Positions 1-7,954 of a DNA stretch of 64,000 nucleotides are shown here, piece by piece. Numbering within the stretch: position 1 is the stretch's first letter; every line of letters begins with the position of its first letter. The DNA is from Deltaproteobacteria bacterium (GTDB lineage Bacteria > DRYD01), in the NCBI GenBank assembly GCA_028276365.1, contig JAPYWL010000004.1, positions 1-64,000 on the forward strand, in the 5' to 3' direction. Below the pieces are notes generated by a model. That model ran no database searches. It was not told the origin of the DNA and worked only from the letters and a program-made list of their open reading frames with translations. A program made the position numbers and the translations under genes.

Positions 1-1
1 A

Positions 2-589
2 GCAGTTGTTTCTTTTACTTTGGCTGTTGATAGGATTTCTGAAGGTACTGATTACTTTGATATTGTTGGATTTGAAAAATTGGCTGAGATATCTAGTAAA
101 TATCTAAAAAAAGGTAGATTAGTTATGGTAGAAGGTCGATTACAAACTAGAGTATTTGAAAGAAATGATGGAACTAAAGCTAAAAATTTTGAAATAATTA
201 TGGAAAATATGAAAATGCTTGATAAAAAACCTGAGGCTGAAGAATATAAAGAATATAAAGTAGATAAAGCAGAATCTAAAGATTACTTATATGAAGCAAA
301 AAATGTAAGATCAGAAACTAAAATGGATTATAAAGAACCTAAAACTGAGCCTTTAAAATCTAAAAAAACTTATACTCAAGAATTGGAATTTGATGAAGAT
401 CTTAGTTTTGATGAATTTCAAGAAGAGGATTCCTTTACTGTTAATCCTAAGGTAAAAGAACAAAATTTAGCTAAGGAATTTAGAAAAAATCAAGCTGATT
501 ATAAAGCTCCTTCTTCTTACTCTAAAAAAATCTCAAAACCTTTTGAAGATGATGATGATTTTGATGAATTATTCTTTGATGATAAATAA
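2..589 (+). CDS. ssb: single-stranded DNA-binding protein (5' end cut by window edge)
   Basis: The reading frame is open from the first bases of the window, so the N-terminus lies outside it. The TTG at 20 is an internal Leu of the conserved FTLAVDR strand, not a start. The visible part has the C-terminal half of the OB fold (LKKGRLVMVEGRLQTRVFE), which binds ssDNA during replication and repair, then a long K/E/D-rich linker of about 110 residues. Bacterial SSB normally ends in an acidic tip closing with a Phe that docks partner proteins. Here the end is acidic (DDDDFDELFF) but finishes DDK after the two Phe. recF follows 23 bases downstream, so the two repair genes are probably co-transcribed. 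Identity is secure; the tip is unusual. Confidence 0.93.
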   Translation, partial: AVVSFTLAVDRISEGTDYFDIVGFEKLAEISSKYLKKGRLVMVEGRLQTRVFERNDGTKAKNFEIIMENMKMLDKKPEAEEYKEYKVDKAESKDYLYEAKNVRSETKMDYKEPKTEPLKSKKTYTQELEFDEDLSFDEFQEEDSFTVNPKVKEQNLAKEFRKNQADYKAPSSYSKKISKPFEDDDDFDELFFDDK

Positions 590-612
590 TTTTTTTATAA
601 CTTTAGTTATTT

Positions 613-1745
613 ATGTATATTTTAAATTTAGAGTTAATTAATTATAGATTATTTAAAGAAAGTAGTTTTAAGTTTAATAAAGGGGTTAATATTATTTTTG
701 GATATAATTCAACAGGTAAAACTTCAATTTTGGAAGCTATCAATTTGGTATTAACAGGTATAGCTATTAATAATGAAAATATTATAAATTTTGATTCTGA
801 TTTTGCTAATATCTTCGCTAATATTATTAAAGATAATATTACACATAACCTAAAACTTATAATAAAAAAAATAGATGAACAAAAATTAAGAAAGTTTTTT
901 TTTTAAATGAAAAAAAAATAAAAAACTATGAAGAACTGAGAAATATTTTTTTTATTATTTTTCTTGGTTTAAAAGATATATTATTAGTTAATAGTGAACC
1001 TTCTGTTAAAAGGGATTTCTTAGATAGGTTTTTAATCTCACTTTTCAAGGATTATTATAATTCTTTAATTAATTACAAGAAAACTCTATTTAACAAAAAT
1101 AAATTACTTTATAATTTGAAAATTAATCAAAGTATTGATTATGAAATGTTGGATATTTTAAATGAAAGCATTGTAAATTACTCTGTTTTTATTTCATTAA
1201 AAAGAATGGAGATTTTTTATAGGATAAAAGAGTATATAAATAATTATTTAAAATTTCTTTTACCTAATTTTGAATTTTCTTTTATTTATGATATTAGCGG
1301 GATCTATAAGATAGATATAGAAAAAGTTAATATAAATCAAGAGGTATTAAGAAATTTTTATTTTCAAGCACTAAAGAAAAATAAAAAAAAAGAATTAAGT
1401 ATTTATAAATCAGTAATTGGAGCTTCTAAAGATAATTTTGAAATACTTATTAAGAATTCTAATAATATAAATGTAAAATATTTTCTCTCTTTAAGTCAAA
1501 TCAATCTTTTATCTTTAGCTATATTTTTTTCATTAAAAAAAATAATGAAACAATTTTTTAATTATGACCCTATTTTGCTTTTAGATGAACCCTTTGTTTA
1601 TTTAGATAAAAATAATGTAAAAAAAGTATTAAATTTATTATTTGAAAATACCCAATCTATTTTTACTACCAATAATATAGATTTATTACATTTTATTTTT
1701 GATTCTTTTGATAATATAAATGTAATAAAACTAAAAAATGAATGA
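613..1745 (+). CDS. recF: RecF recombination protein, frame interrupted at a T10 run
   Basis: RecF is an SMC-like ATPase that loads RecA at ssDNA gaps. The first frame (613-906) holds the N-terminal beta strands and Walker A (GYNSTGKTS) and stops just after ten T at 895-904. Reading one base back at 903 gives an uninterrupted second frame from about 903 to 1745. It contains the RecF block NSEPSVKRDFLDRF, an LSLSQ signature and Walker B (ILLLDEP). With one extra T the protein is 377 residues, near the usual RecF length of about 360, so no part of the family is missing. The last codons overlap the next gene as ATGA. A sequencing error, slippage during expression or a recent mutation could each explain the break. 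Confidence 0.88.
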
Positions 1746-2356
1746 GGAATAATAAAATAATGGATCAAAAAAGTAATAAAAAATTTAATAGCTTTTTTAA
1801 TACAAATTCATTAAAAATATATAAATTTGATTTTACTAAGTTTCAAAATAATATTTATTATTCTTTTTTTGAAAAAGATAAAAACAGAGATTATTATATT
1901 AATGTTATTTGGTATTTAGAAGAATTATTAGAATTCATATTAGAGTTATTTTATATTATAAATTCTGAAAGTAATTTGGAGTTATTTAGCAAGAACCAGG
2001 AGTTAGTATTAAATAAATTAGAAAGATTAAAATTAGAGTTATCCGATGTTTTTGCTTGGATTTTTAGTATTTTAAATTTAAATAATATCAAGATAAATCA
2101 AGTTTTTATTATCTTGGAAAGTAGTGAATATTTTAATGAAAATAATTTAGATTTTATCTTTAGTAATTTAGTTTATTCTAATTTGTATTTTATTAAATCA
2201 ATAAAAAAGCAGGATCTTAAGAATTTAAAAAATGCTGTTTATTTAATTATTTTTTACTTGATAAAAATTAGTTTTATTTTAAAAATTGATTTAAATGAGG
2301 TTTTTCAGAGGTATGAAGTTTGCCCAAAATGTAATCAAAAAAAATGTATATGCTAA
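1742..2356 (+). CDS. MazG-like nucleotide pyrophosphohydrolase with C-terminal Cys cluster
   Basis: MazG-type all-alpha enzymes hydrolyse nucleoside triphosphates to monophosphates and pyrophosphate, often as house-cleaning enzymes. The metal-binding pattern is visible: EExxE at E60, E61, E64 and ExxD at E99 and D102 (ELSD), followed by a hydrophobic helix. The protein ends in CPKCNQKKCIC, four Cys that could bind zinc; from memory, similar tails occur on some MazG-like proteins. The ATG at 1742 overlaps the recF stop (ATGA). A second in-frame ATG at 1760 has a GAGG 12 bases upstream and may be the true start, which would shift residue numbers by 6. The assignment rests on motifs; the rest of the sequence is diverged. 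Confidence 0.6.
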   Translation: MRNNKIMDQKSNKKFNSFFNTNSLKIYKFDFTKFQNNIYYSFFEKDKNRDYYINVIWYLEELLEFILELFYIINSESNLELFSKNQELVLNKLERLKLELSDVFAWIFSILNLNNIKINQVFIILESSEYFNENNLDFIFSNLVYSNLYFIKSIKKQDLKNLKNAVYLIIFYLIKISFILKIDLNEVFQRYEVCPKCNQKKCIC

Positions 2357-2598
2357 AAGATTTCTTATTTCATAAAAAACTATTTAGGCTATACTGCTTA
2401 ATAAGAATTATGTTAGTCTTGTAATGTATTGTTTTGAACATAAAGAGAATCTCAAAAAGAGTTAATTTTGTAAATAGTGGAGTTTATCTAAAAGGGAGTC
2501 TTTACTTACAAAAATTTGAATTTAGATGGAATTTTAGATATTAACATTAATTTAAATATTATATATAAAAAATTGTTTTTTATAATTTTATTGTAAAT

Positions 2599-2630
2599 TT
2601 GATTGTTTTTTTATAAAAGGGTTATAAAAT
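2599..2630 (+). promoter_or_regulatory. candidate sigma-70 promoter for the pyrophosphatase gene
   Basis: TTGATT at 2599-2604 and TATAAAAT at 2623-2630 are separated by 18 bases, close to the sigma-70 consensus. Transcription from about 2636 would give a leader of about 110 nt that includes the pseudoknot element. In sequence this AT-rich, such matches occur by chance, so confidence is limited. Confidence 0.35.
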
Positions 2631-2662
2631 TGTTTAAAGAATATTAATAATACATTTGGAAA

Positions 2663-2730
2663 TACCGCTAAGCAAGGATAGCGGAATAAAAATTATTCCT
2701 TGCTCCCTAAATTAAAAAAATTTAGGGAAA
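2663..2730 (+). promoter_or_regulatory. structured RNA leader, element 1: H-type pseudoknot plus hairpin
   Basis: CCGCTA (2665-2670) pairs with TAGCGG (2679-2684). The 8-nt loop between them, AGCAAGGA (2671-2678), is perfectly complementary to TCCTTGCT (2697-2704), which gives a crossing H-type pseudoknot or two mutually exclusive hairpins. One base later CCCTAAATT (2705-2713) pairs with AATTTAGGG (2719-2727) around five A. A competing small hairpin GGAATA/TATTCC (2683-2688, 2694-2699) spans the linker. The 3' arm of the last hairpin carries AGGGA, the only Shine-Dalgarno-like stretch before the GTG at 2745, although the spacing is long at 17. No U tract follows, so it is not an intrinsic terminator. 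The same layout and partly the same bases recur before ybaB at 46883-46980. Confidence 0.6.
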
Positions 2731-2744
2731 AAAAATAAATAAAA

Positions 2745-5123
2745 GTGAATAACGTTTTATTTTTAACAACTGAAACTACTATAACTTTACCTACTTTAAC
2801 TTCTAATGAATATTTTTATTTACTTATAATACTTATAGCTGCGTTAATAAGTATCGTTTTTGGATTAGGTACATTTTATAATGTAATGAAAAAAGATTCA
2901 GGAACTCCTGAAATGCAACAAGTAGCATCTGCTATCCAAGAGGGGGCTCAAGCTTATCTTAATAAACAACTTAGTACTATGTCTATTTTTGTTATTATTT
3001 TAGCTATTGCTTTATTTTTCTTATATAATTCAATTTTTAATAACTCATTTTTAGCATTAGGTGTTAGTTTTGCTTTTCTGTTAGGTGTAGGTTTTTCTTA
3101 TATTGCTGGATTTTTAGGGATGTATTTAGCAGTAAGGGCTAATCAAAGAACAGCTTATGCTGCTATTAATAGTTATGTACAGGCAATGAAGATAGCTTTT
3201 AGGGCTGGTAGTGTTGCTGGAATGGCTACTGTTGGATTGGCTCTTTTAGGTGCTGTTTTACTATTTTTTATATATAAAGAAGAGGCAGTTAAAGTTTTTA
3301 TTGGTTTTGGTTTTGGGGGATCATTAGGTGCTTTATTTATGCGGGTTGGTGGAGGTATTTATACTAAAGCTGCTGATGTTGGAGCTGATATAGTCGGTAA
3401 AGTAGAAGCTGGGATTCCTGAAGATGACCCAAGAAATCCTGCAGTTATTGCTGATAATGTTGGTGATAATGTAGGAGATTGTGCAGGTATGGTAGCTGAC
3501 GTTTTTGAGAGCTATGCAGTTACTTTAGTCGCTTCCATTGTATTAGGTGTTGTTGTATTTATAGATCAAAATTTTAAAAATATTTTATTACAAAATAATC
3601 AAAATGTAGATAAATGGATACTTTTATTAGTATTTTATCCGTTATTGGTAAGGGCTTTAGGTGCTATTACTGCTATTATTGGAGTTTTAGCTCTTAATCC
3701 TAAGGAAGATGATACTAATCCGATGAGACCTATAAATTTTGGGTTCTGGGTTTCTTTAATTGCTACATTAATTGGAGCTTTCTTTATTAATTTCTTAATC
3801 CCTACTTTGCCTACTACTCCTGAGTGGGCTAACTGGTTTGGACATGATTTTAGATTCTTCTTAGCTATTTCCTTAGGAGTTGTTTTAGCTGCTATTACTT
3901 TATATATAACTGATTATTATACTCATATTGATAAATTACCTGTAACTGAAACTTCTTATTCTTCTAAAACAGGTACTGCTACTTTAATATTAAGTGGTAT
4001 GGCACATGGTTATCAAAGTAGTGCTTGGGCTATATTAGCTATTATATTCGTTATTGCTTTATCTTATCTACTTTTCTTACCTGATAATAATTTATATTTA
4101 CAAATGTATGCTATTTCTTTAGCAGGAGTAGGATTACTTACTACTACTGGTTATATATTAGCAATGGATACATATGGTCCTATTAGTGATAATGCTAATG
4201 GAGTATTTGAAATGTCTGGAATTGCTAATAAACTTGATACTAAAAGACCTCAAGAAATAATAGCTAAATTAGATGCAGTCGGGAATACTACTAAGGCATT
4301 AACAAAAGGTTTAGCAATAGCTACTGCAGTATTTGCTGCTGTTTCTCTATTTGTATCTTATGTTAGTTCAGCTAACTTAACTGCTGGTATAAGGATTGAT
4401 CAGCCATTAGTATTTTTAGGATTACTTTTTGGTGGTGCTATACCATTTTTCTTTGCTAGTTTTACTATAAATGCTGTTGGTAGAAGTGCTTTTAAGATAG
4501 TTGAAGAAGTTAGAAGACAATTTAGAGAAATTTCTGGATTAAAAGAAGGACAGGCTAAACCTGAATATGGGAAATGTGTTAGTATAGCTACTGCTGCTGC
4601 TCAAAAAGAACTAATTGGTCCTGGAATTTTAGGAGTATTTTCTCCTATTTTAGTAGGTTTCTTATTCAATGCAGAAGCTTTAGGTGCATTTTTAGGTGGA
4701 GTTATATTAGTAGGCCAGTTATTAGCTGTTTATATGGCTAATGCTGGAGGATTATGGGATAATGCTAAAAAGAAAATAGAAGAAGGATTCTTAGGGGGTA
4801 AAGGTACTGAATATCATAAGGCTGCAGTAGTTGGAGATACTGTTGGAGATCCTTTAAAGGATACTACTGGACCCGCTATTAACCCATTAATTAAAGTAAT
4901 AAACTTAGTAGCTCTATTAATTGCTCCTTTAATAGCTGTTGGTAATGAAGTATCTTTAGAATTTAAAATTTCTGCTATTTTAGTAAGTTTGGTATTATTA
5001 ATTATTGCAGTATATGTATCTAATAAAGGATCATTACTTGATAGTGAGGAAGCTAAAAATGAACTACAAAAATTAGCTTCTAAGCATTCCCAATCTAAAT
5101 TAACCGATGAAGCTAAGGTGTAA
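2745..5123 (+). CDS. hppA: membrane-bound (V-type) pyrophosphatase, K+-independent H+-pumping type
   Basis: This integral membrane enzyme couples PPi hydrolysis to ion transport. The 792-residue protein is within family range and has about 16 hydrophobic segments. The catalytic loops are intact: DVGADIVGKVEAG and DDPRNPAVIADNVGDNVGD near residues 210-250, and GDTVGDPLKDTTGPAINP near the C-terminus. The cation signature GNTTKALT at 513-520 has Lys and Thr at the two diagnostic positions; K+-dependent enzymes have Ala (GNTTAA). By family knowledge this marks a K+-independent, usually H+-pumping enzyme. The start is a GTG without a well-placed Shine-Dalgarno, directly after the structured leader element, which suggests translation is controlled. 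The enzyme would recover energy from biosynthetic PPi, as expected in an energy-limited anaerobe. Confidence 0.96.
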   Translation: MNNVLFLTTETTITLPTLTSNEYFYLLIILIAALISIVFGLGTFYNVMKKDSGTPEMQQVASAIQEGAQAYLNKQLSTMSIFVIILAIALFFLYNSIFNNSFLALGVSFAFLLGVGFSYIAGFLGMYLAVRANQRTAYAAINSYVQAMKIAFRAGSVAGMATVGLALLGAVLLFFIYKEEAVKVFIGFGFGGSLGALFMRVGGGIYTKAADVGADIVGKVEAGIPEDDPRNPAVIADNVGDNVGDCAGMVADVFESYAVTLVASIVLGVVVFIDQNFKNILLQNNQNVDKWILLLVFYPLLVRALGAITAIIGVLALNPKEDDTNPMRPINFGFWVSLIATLIGAFFINFLIPTLPTTPEWANWFGHDFRFFLAISLGVVLAAITLYITDYYTHIDKLPVTETSYSSKTGTATLILSGMAHGYQSSAWAILAIIFVIALSYLLFLPDNNLYLQMYAISLAGVGLLTTTGYILAMDTYGPISDNANGVFEMSGIANKLDTKRPQEIIAKLDAVGNTTKALTKGLAIATAVFAAVSLFVSYVSSANLTAGIRIDQPLVFLGLLFGGAIPFFFASFTINAVGRSAFKIVEEVRRQFREISGLKEGQAKPEYGKCVSIATAAAQKELIGPGILGVFSPILVGFLFNAEALGAFLGGVILVGQLLAVYMANAGGLWDNAKKKIEEGFLGGKGTEYHKAAVVGDTVGDPLKDTTGPAINPLIKVINLVALLIAPLIAVGNEVSLEFKISAILVSLVLLIIAVYVSNKGSLLDSEEAKNELQKLASKHSQSKLTDEAKV

Positions 5124-5180
5124 ATTAAAGAATAAAGCGTAAATTATTAATATTAATTTAAAAAGAAGCATTATTATTTA

Positions 5181-5900
5181 ATGAGTAATAATATTTTAAA
5201 TAAAAACAGTATTTTAAATAAAGAAGATATAGAATTTATTTATAACAACTATTCAGAGTATGTTTTAAAGGTAATTAGAGAATTGGGAGATAATTATTTT
5301 CCTAATACCTCAGGAAATGTTAGCACTTTAATAGAATATAAAGGTAATAAGTATATACTATCTACTCCAAGTTCTATAAATTCTTTAAAACCTAAGGATA
5401 AATTAAAACCATTTGAATTAAGTCTAATTGATCTAAATAATAATTTAATTTACGGATTAAAACAAACATCTGAAATAAATTTGCATTTAGAAATATATAA
5501 AAACTTGGATAATGTAAATTATGTAATTCATACACATCCTTTTTATTGTACTGTTTTTGCTGTTTTGAATAAGAAAATAGAAACAAAGATAATGGCTGAA
5601 TCTTATTTAAAGGTTCCCAAGATTTTATATGTGCCTTATGAAACTCCTTCTACTTTAAATTTGGCTACTAAAGTTATTCAAAAAATAAAAAAAGAAGGGT
5701 ATTTCCCTGTTATTTTATTTAATCATGGATTAGTTGTTTTTGGTAATGACTTAGATAAATTAATTGATATTACAAAAACTATTGAACACACTGCTAAAAC
5801 TTATTTCTACTCTTTAATAATATCTATTCCTAAAAAAATAAAATATCATAAAATAAAAGAACTAGAAAAATTGTTTTTTAATTATGATGAAAGAAATTAA
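5181..5900 (+). CDS. class II aldolase/adducin-family protein
   Basis: Members cleave or epimerise sugar phosphates (FucA, AraD) or dehydrate methylthioribulose phosphate (MtnB) with a Zn ion. The metal triad is present: H117 and H119 in HTHPFY and H182 in NHGLV. A Glu at the usual catalytic spot is E98 in TSEINLH. The glycine-rich phosphate-binding entry NTSGNVS lies at 42-48. The length of 239 residues fits the family. The 3' end overlaps dapD by 17 bases, so translation may be coupled, but no substrate can be deduced from this neighbour. FucA-like and MtnB-like are equally possible. Confidence 0.85.
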   Translation: MSNNILNKNSILNKEDIEFIYNNYSEYVLKVIRELGDNYFPNTSGNVSTLIEYKGNKYILSTPSSINSLKPKDKLKPFELSLIDLNNNLIYGLKQTSEINLHLEIYKNLDNVNYVIHTHPFYCTVFAVLNKKIETKIMAESYLKVPKILYVPYETPSTLNLATKVIQKIKKEGYFPVILFNHGLVVFGNDLDKLIDITKTIEHTAKTYFYSLIISIPKKIKYHKIKELEKLFFNYDERN

Positions 5901-6687
5901 AAAATTAGAAGAGTTAATTAATTATTTATGGGAAGAAAAAGAAAATAATAAAGATATTTTATTTAAGCATAAAAAAGAAATAAAAAGAGTGGTAGATTTG
6001 CTTGATAAAGGGAAAATAAGGGTTGTAGAAAATGTTGATAATCAATGGATAGTTAATGAATATGTAAAGAAAGCAATATTGTTATATTTTATGGTATTTA
6101 AAATTAGGAATATAGATTTTAGGGGTATAAAATATAGGGATAAGATTCCATTAAAAAGGACTTATAAAGACGTAAGAGTAGTACCAGGGGCTATTGTAAG
6201 ATATGGTAGCTATTTAGAACCAAATGTAGTAGTTATGCCTAGTTTTATTAATATAGGAGCTTATGTAGGTGCTAATACTATGGTTGATACTTGGGTAACT
6301 GTGGGTTCTTGTGCTTACGTAGGAAGAAATGTTCATTTAGCAGGAGGAGTAGGGATAGGTGGCGTATTGGAACCTCCTTCTGCTTTACCTGTTATTATTG
6401 AAGATAATTGCTTTATAGGATCAAGATCTATAATAGTAGAAGGAGCGGTTATTAAAAGAGGTGCTGTTTTAGCAGCTAATGTGGTTATTACCTCTTCTAC
6501 TAAAATTATTGATATAAATACTGGAGAAATTTATTATTCTTATGTTCCTGAGGATAGTGTTGTTATTCCTGGAACATATTATAAAGAAATAAATTCTAGT
6601 AAATATGGCATAAATTGTGCCTTGATAATTGGTAAGAGAAAAGAATCCACTAACCTAAAAACTATGCTTAATCAATTTCTTAGATAA
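5884..6687 (+). CDS. dapD: tetrahydrodipicolinate N-succinyltransferase
   Basis: DapD transfers succinyl from succinyl-CoA to tetrahydrodipicolinate in the succinylase branch of lysine and diaminopimelate synthesis, feeding peptidoglycan. The 267-residue length is typical. An alpha-helical N-terminus is followed from about residue 95 by hexapeptide-repeat strands of a left-handed beta helix (GAIVRYGSYLEPNVVVMPSF, IGAYVGANTMVDTWVTVGSC). The family signature HLAGGVGIGGVLEP and PVIIEDNCFIGSRS follow. Two consecutive ATG codons (5884, 5887) overlap the aldolase gene and no Shine-Dalgarno is visible, so coupling is likely. The sucD gene (44242) encodes part of the enzyme that makes its succinyl-CoA donor. 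Confidence 0.95.
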   Translation: MMKEIKKLEELINYLWEEKENNKDILFKHKKEIKRVVDLLDKGKIRVVENVDNQWIVNEYVKKAILLYFMVFKIRNIDFRGIKYRDKIPLKRTYKDVRVVPGAIVRYGSYLEPNVVVMPSFINIGAYVGANTMVDTWVTVGSCAYVGRNVHLAGGVGIGGVLEPPSALPVIIEDNCFIGSRSIIVEGAVIKRGAVLAANVVITSSTKIIDINTGEIYYSYVPEDSVVIPGTYYKEINSSKYGINCALIIGKRKESTNLKTMLNQFLR

Positions 6688-6740
6688 ATATTTTATAGTT
6701 AATTTTCTTTTTTACTTGTATTTTTGGGAAATTGTATTAA

Positions 6741-6756
6741 TAAGTTAGCTAACTTA
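6741..6756. promoter_or_regulatory. 16-bp perfect palindrome upstream of the antiporter
   Basis: TAAGTTAGCTAACTTA is a perfect 16-bp dyad 41 bases before the antiporter start codon. Its position suits a repressor operator, but no regulator is identified, and with this base composition one such palindrome in 64 kb is not strongly improbable. Confidence 0.3.
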
Positions 6757-6797
6757 GAGAATTGGAATAATTTGAATAATTAGAATATCCTAAATTT

Positions 6798-7931
6798 ATG
6801 GAATACATTTTAATAGGTTTATTTTTTATACTTTTGTTTATTTTTTCTTACTACTTTAGAGTATCTTATGTATTTTTTTCTATATTTTTGGCTATTATTC
6901 TTGGTATTGCTTTTATTTATCTATTTAAAGAGAATTCTAATATTGTTTTTTTTAATAACATAAAAAGTAATTTATCGTTTTTTTATGATAATGCCTTTAT
7001 TTTTCTTTTCTTTTATTTAGGTTTAGGATATAGTTTTAATAAGATTTATAAGATTTTAATGAAATCTTTAATTCCTTCTTTATTGGATTTAGTTAATTTG
7101 GTTGTTTCATTTGTATTATTTTTTTTAATTTTAAAGGATTTTTTTATCAGTTTGGTTTTAAGTTTAGTTATTTATCCTTCTAGTACAGCTATTATTGTAA
7201 AGAAATTAGAAAATTATAAATTATTATACAGTAAGCAAGCTGATTTTTTATTAGGGGTTTTATTGTTTGAGGATTTTGTTCTTATAGTAATACTTAGTTT
7301 TATAAGTATTAAAAATTTTAATCTGTATTTATTTTTAGTTGGCGCTATTTTATTTTTAATTATTATTATCTTTTTGCTAAATATATTTGAAAAGTATAAA
7401 AAAAATATAGAATTAATACTAAATAGTGATTTGGGGATATTTTTGGTTATTGGTATAGTTTTATTTTTTACTTGGTTATTTTACAAGGTTTTCTATTTAC
7501 CTTATTTTATTTCTTCTTTTGTTTTAGGAATATCAATTAATCAATATTTAGCAGATAAAGTAAGGAGCAAGATAGATGGATTTAAGGATTTAGCTTTGTT
7601 TTCTTTTATGTTTTTATTCTTTTTAGATTCTATTATGAAAGAGAAAACTTTGATTTTTTATGATTATCATATTTTGTTTATTTTAATTTTTTTATTATTT
7701 TTAAAGTTATTAACTACTTATATTGGGGCAAAGAATTTTGGAATAAGTTCAAAAAATTTGAATTTTGTATCTATCTTATCTTTAATAAGAGGAGAATTTA
7801 GTATTATTGCTATTTCTTTTATCCCTAAATATTTTACACTAGCTTTAATTGTTGTTATTTTAACTAACTTATTAGCTACTTTTAGTTTAAATTTATTTAT
7901 TTTTAGAGATAGAAAAATTGTTAAAAAATGA
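6798..7931 (+). CDS. Kef/CPA2-type cation:proton antiporter
   Basis: This is a polytopic membrane protein of 377 residues with about 11-12 hydrophobic segments over its whole length. The region YPSSTAIIVKKLEN followed by LLGVLLFEDFVLI matches the CPA2 core (SSTA helix, then the LLFQD-type helix with its acidic residue), which exchanges Na+ or K+ for H+. A second feature is SLIRGEFSIIAISF near residue 340, like the RGEF motif of Kef-type proteins. The cytosolic TrkA-N nucleotide-binding domain seen in KefB/KefC is absent, as in NapA/GerN-like members. The 3' end is convergent with the transglycosylase gene, only 23 bases away, with no visible terminator hairpin. Confidence 0.82.
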   Translation: MEYILIGLFFILLFIFSYYFRVSYVFFSIFLAIILGIAFIYLFKENSNIVFFNNIKSNLSFFYDNAFIFLFFYLGLGYSFNKIYKILMKSLIPSLLDLVNLVVSFVLFFLILKDFFISLVLSLVIYPSSTAIIVKKLENYKLLYSKQADFLLGVLLFEDFVLIVILSFISIKNFNLYLFLVGAILFLIIIIFLLNIFEKYKKNIELILNSDLGIFLVIGIVLFFTWLFYKVFYLPYFISSFVLGISINQYLADKVRSKIDGFKDLALFSFMFLFFLDSIMKEKTLIFYDYHILFILIFLLFLKLLTTYIGAKNFGISSKNLNFVSILSLIRGEFSIIAISFIPKYFTLALIVVILTNLLATFSLNLFIFRDRKIVKK

Positions 7932-7954
7932 TAAATTATTAAAGTTTGTAAATT

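Larger units (their letters stand above)
2357..2744 (+). other. 388-nt intergenic leader upstream of the pyrophosphatase
   Basis: No ORF with a plausible ribosome site is present; the longest ATG frames are about 13 codons. The first 240 bases show nothing I can name. The last 150 bases hold a plausible sigma-70 promoter and a compact structured element, listed separately. Confidence 0.5.

Noticed and set aside
20-589. TTG at 20 as the start of ssb
   Set aside because: The frame continues to the window edge and TTG encodes the Leu of the conserved FTLAVDR strand.
2663-2730. Known riboswitch (preQ1, SAM-II, fluoride, T-box, ZTP)
   Set aside because: None of the conserved cores that I can recall is present; only the generic pseudoknot form is shared. 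A covariance-model scan would settle this.
2705-2735. Intrinsic terminator in the pyrophosphatase leader
   Set aside because: The hairpin is followed by A, not T, on the plus strand, and on the minus strand the T run lies on the wrong side of the stem.
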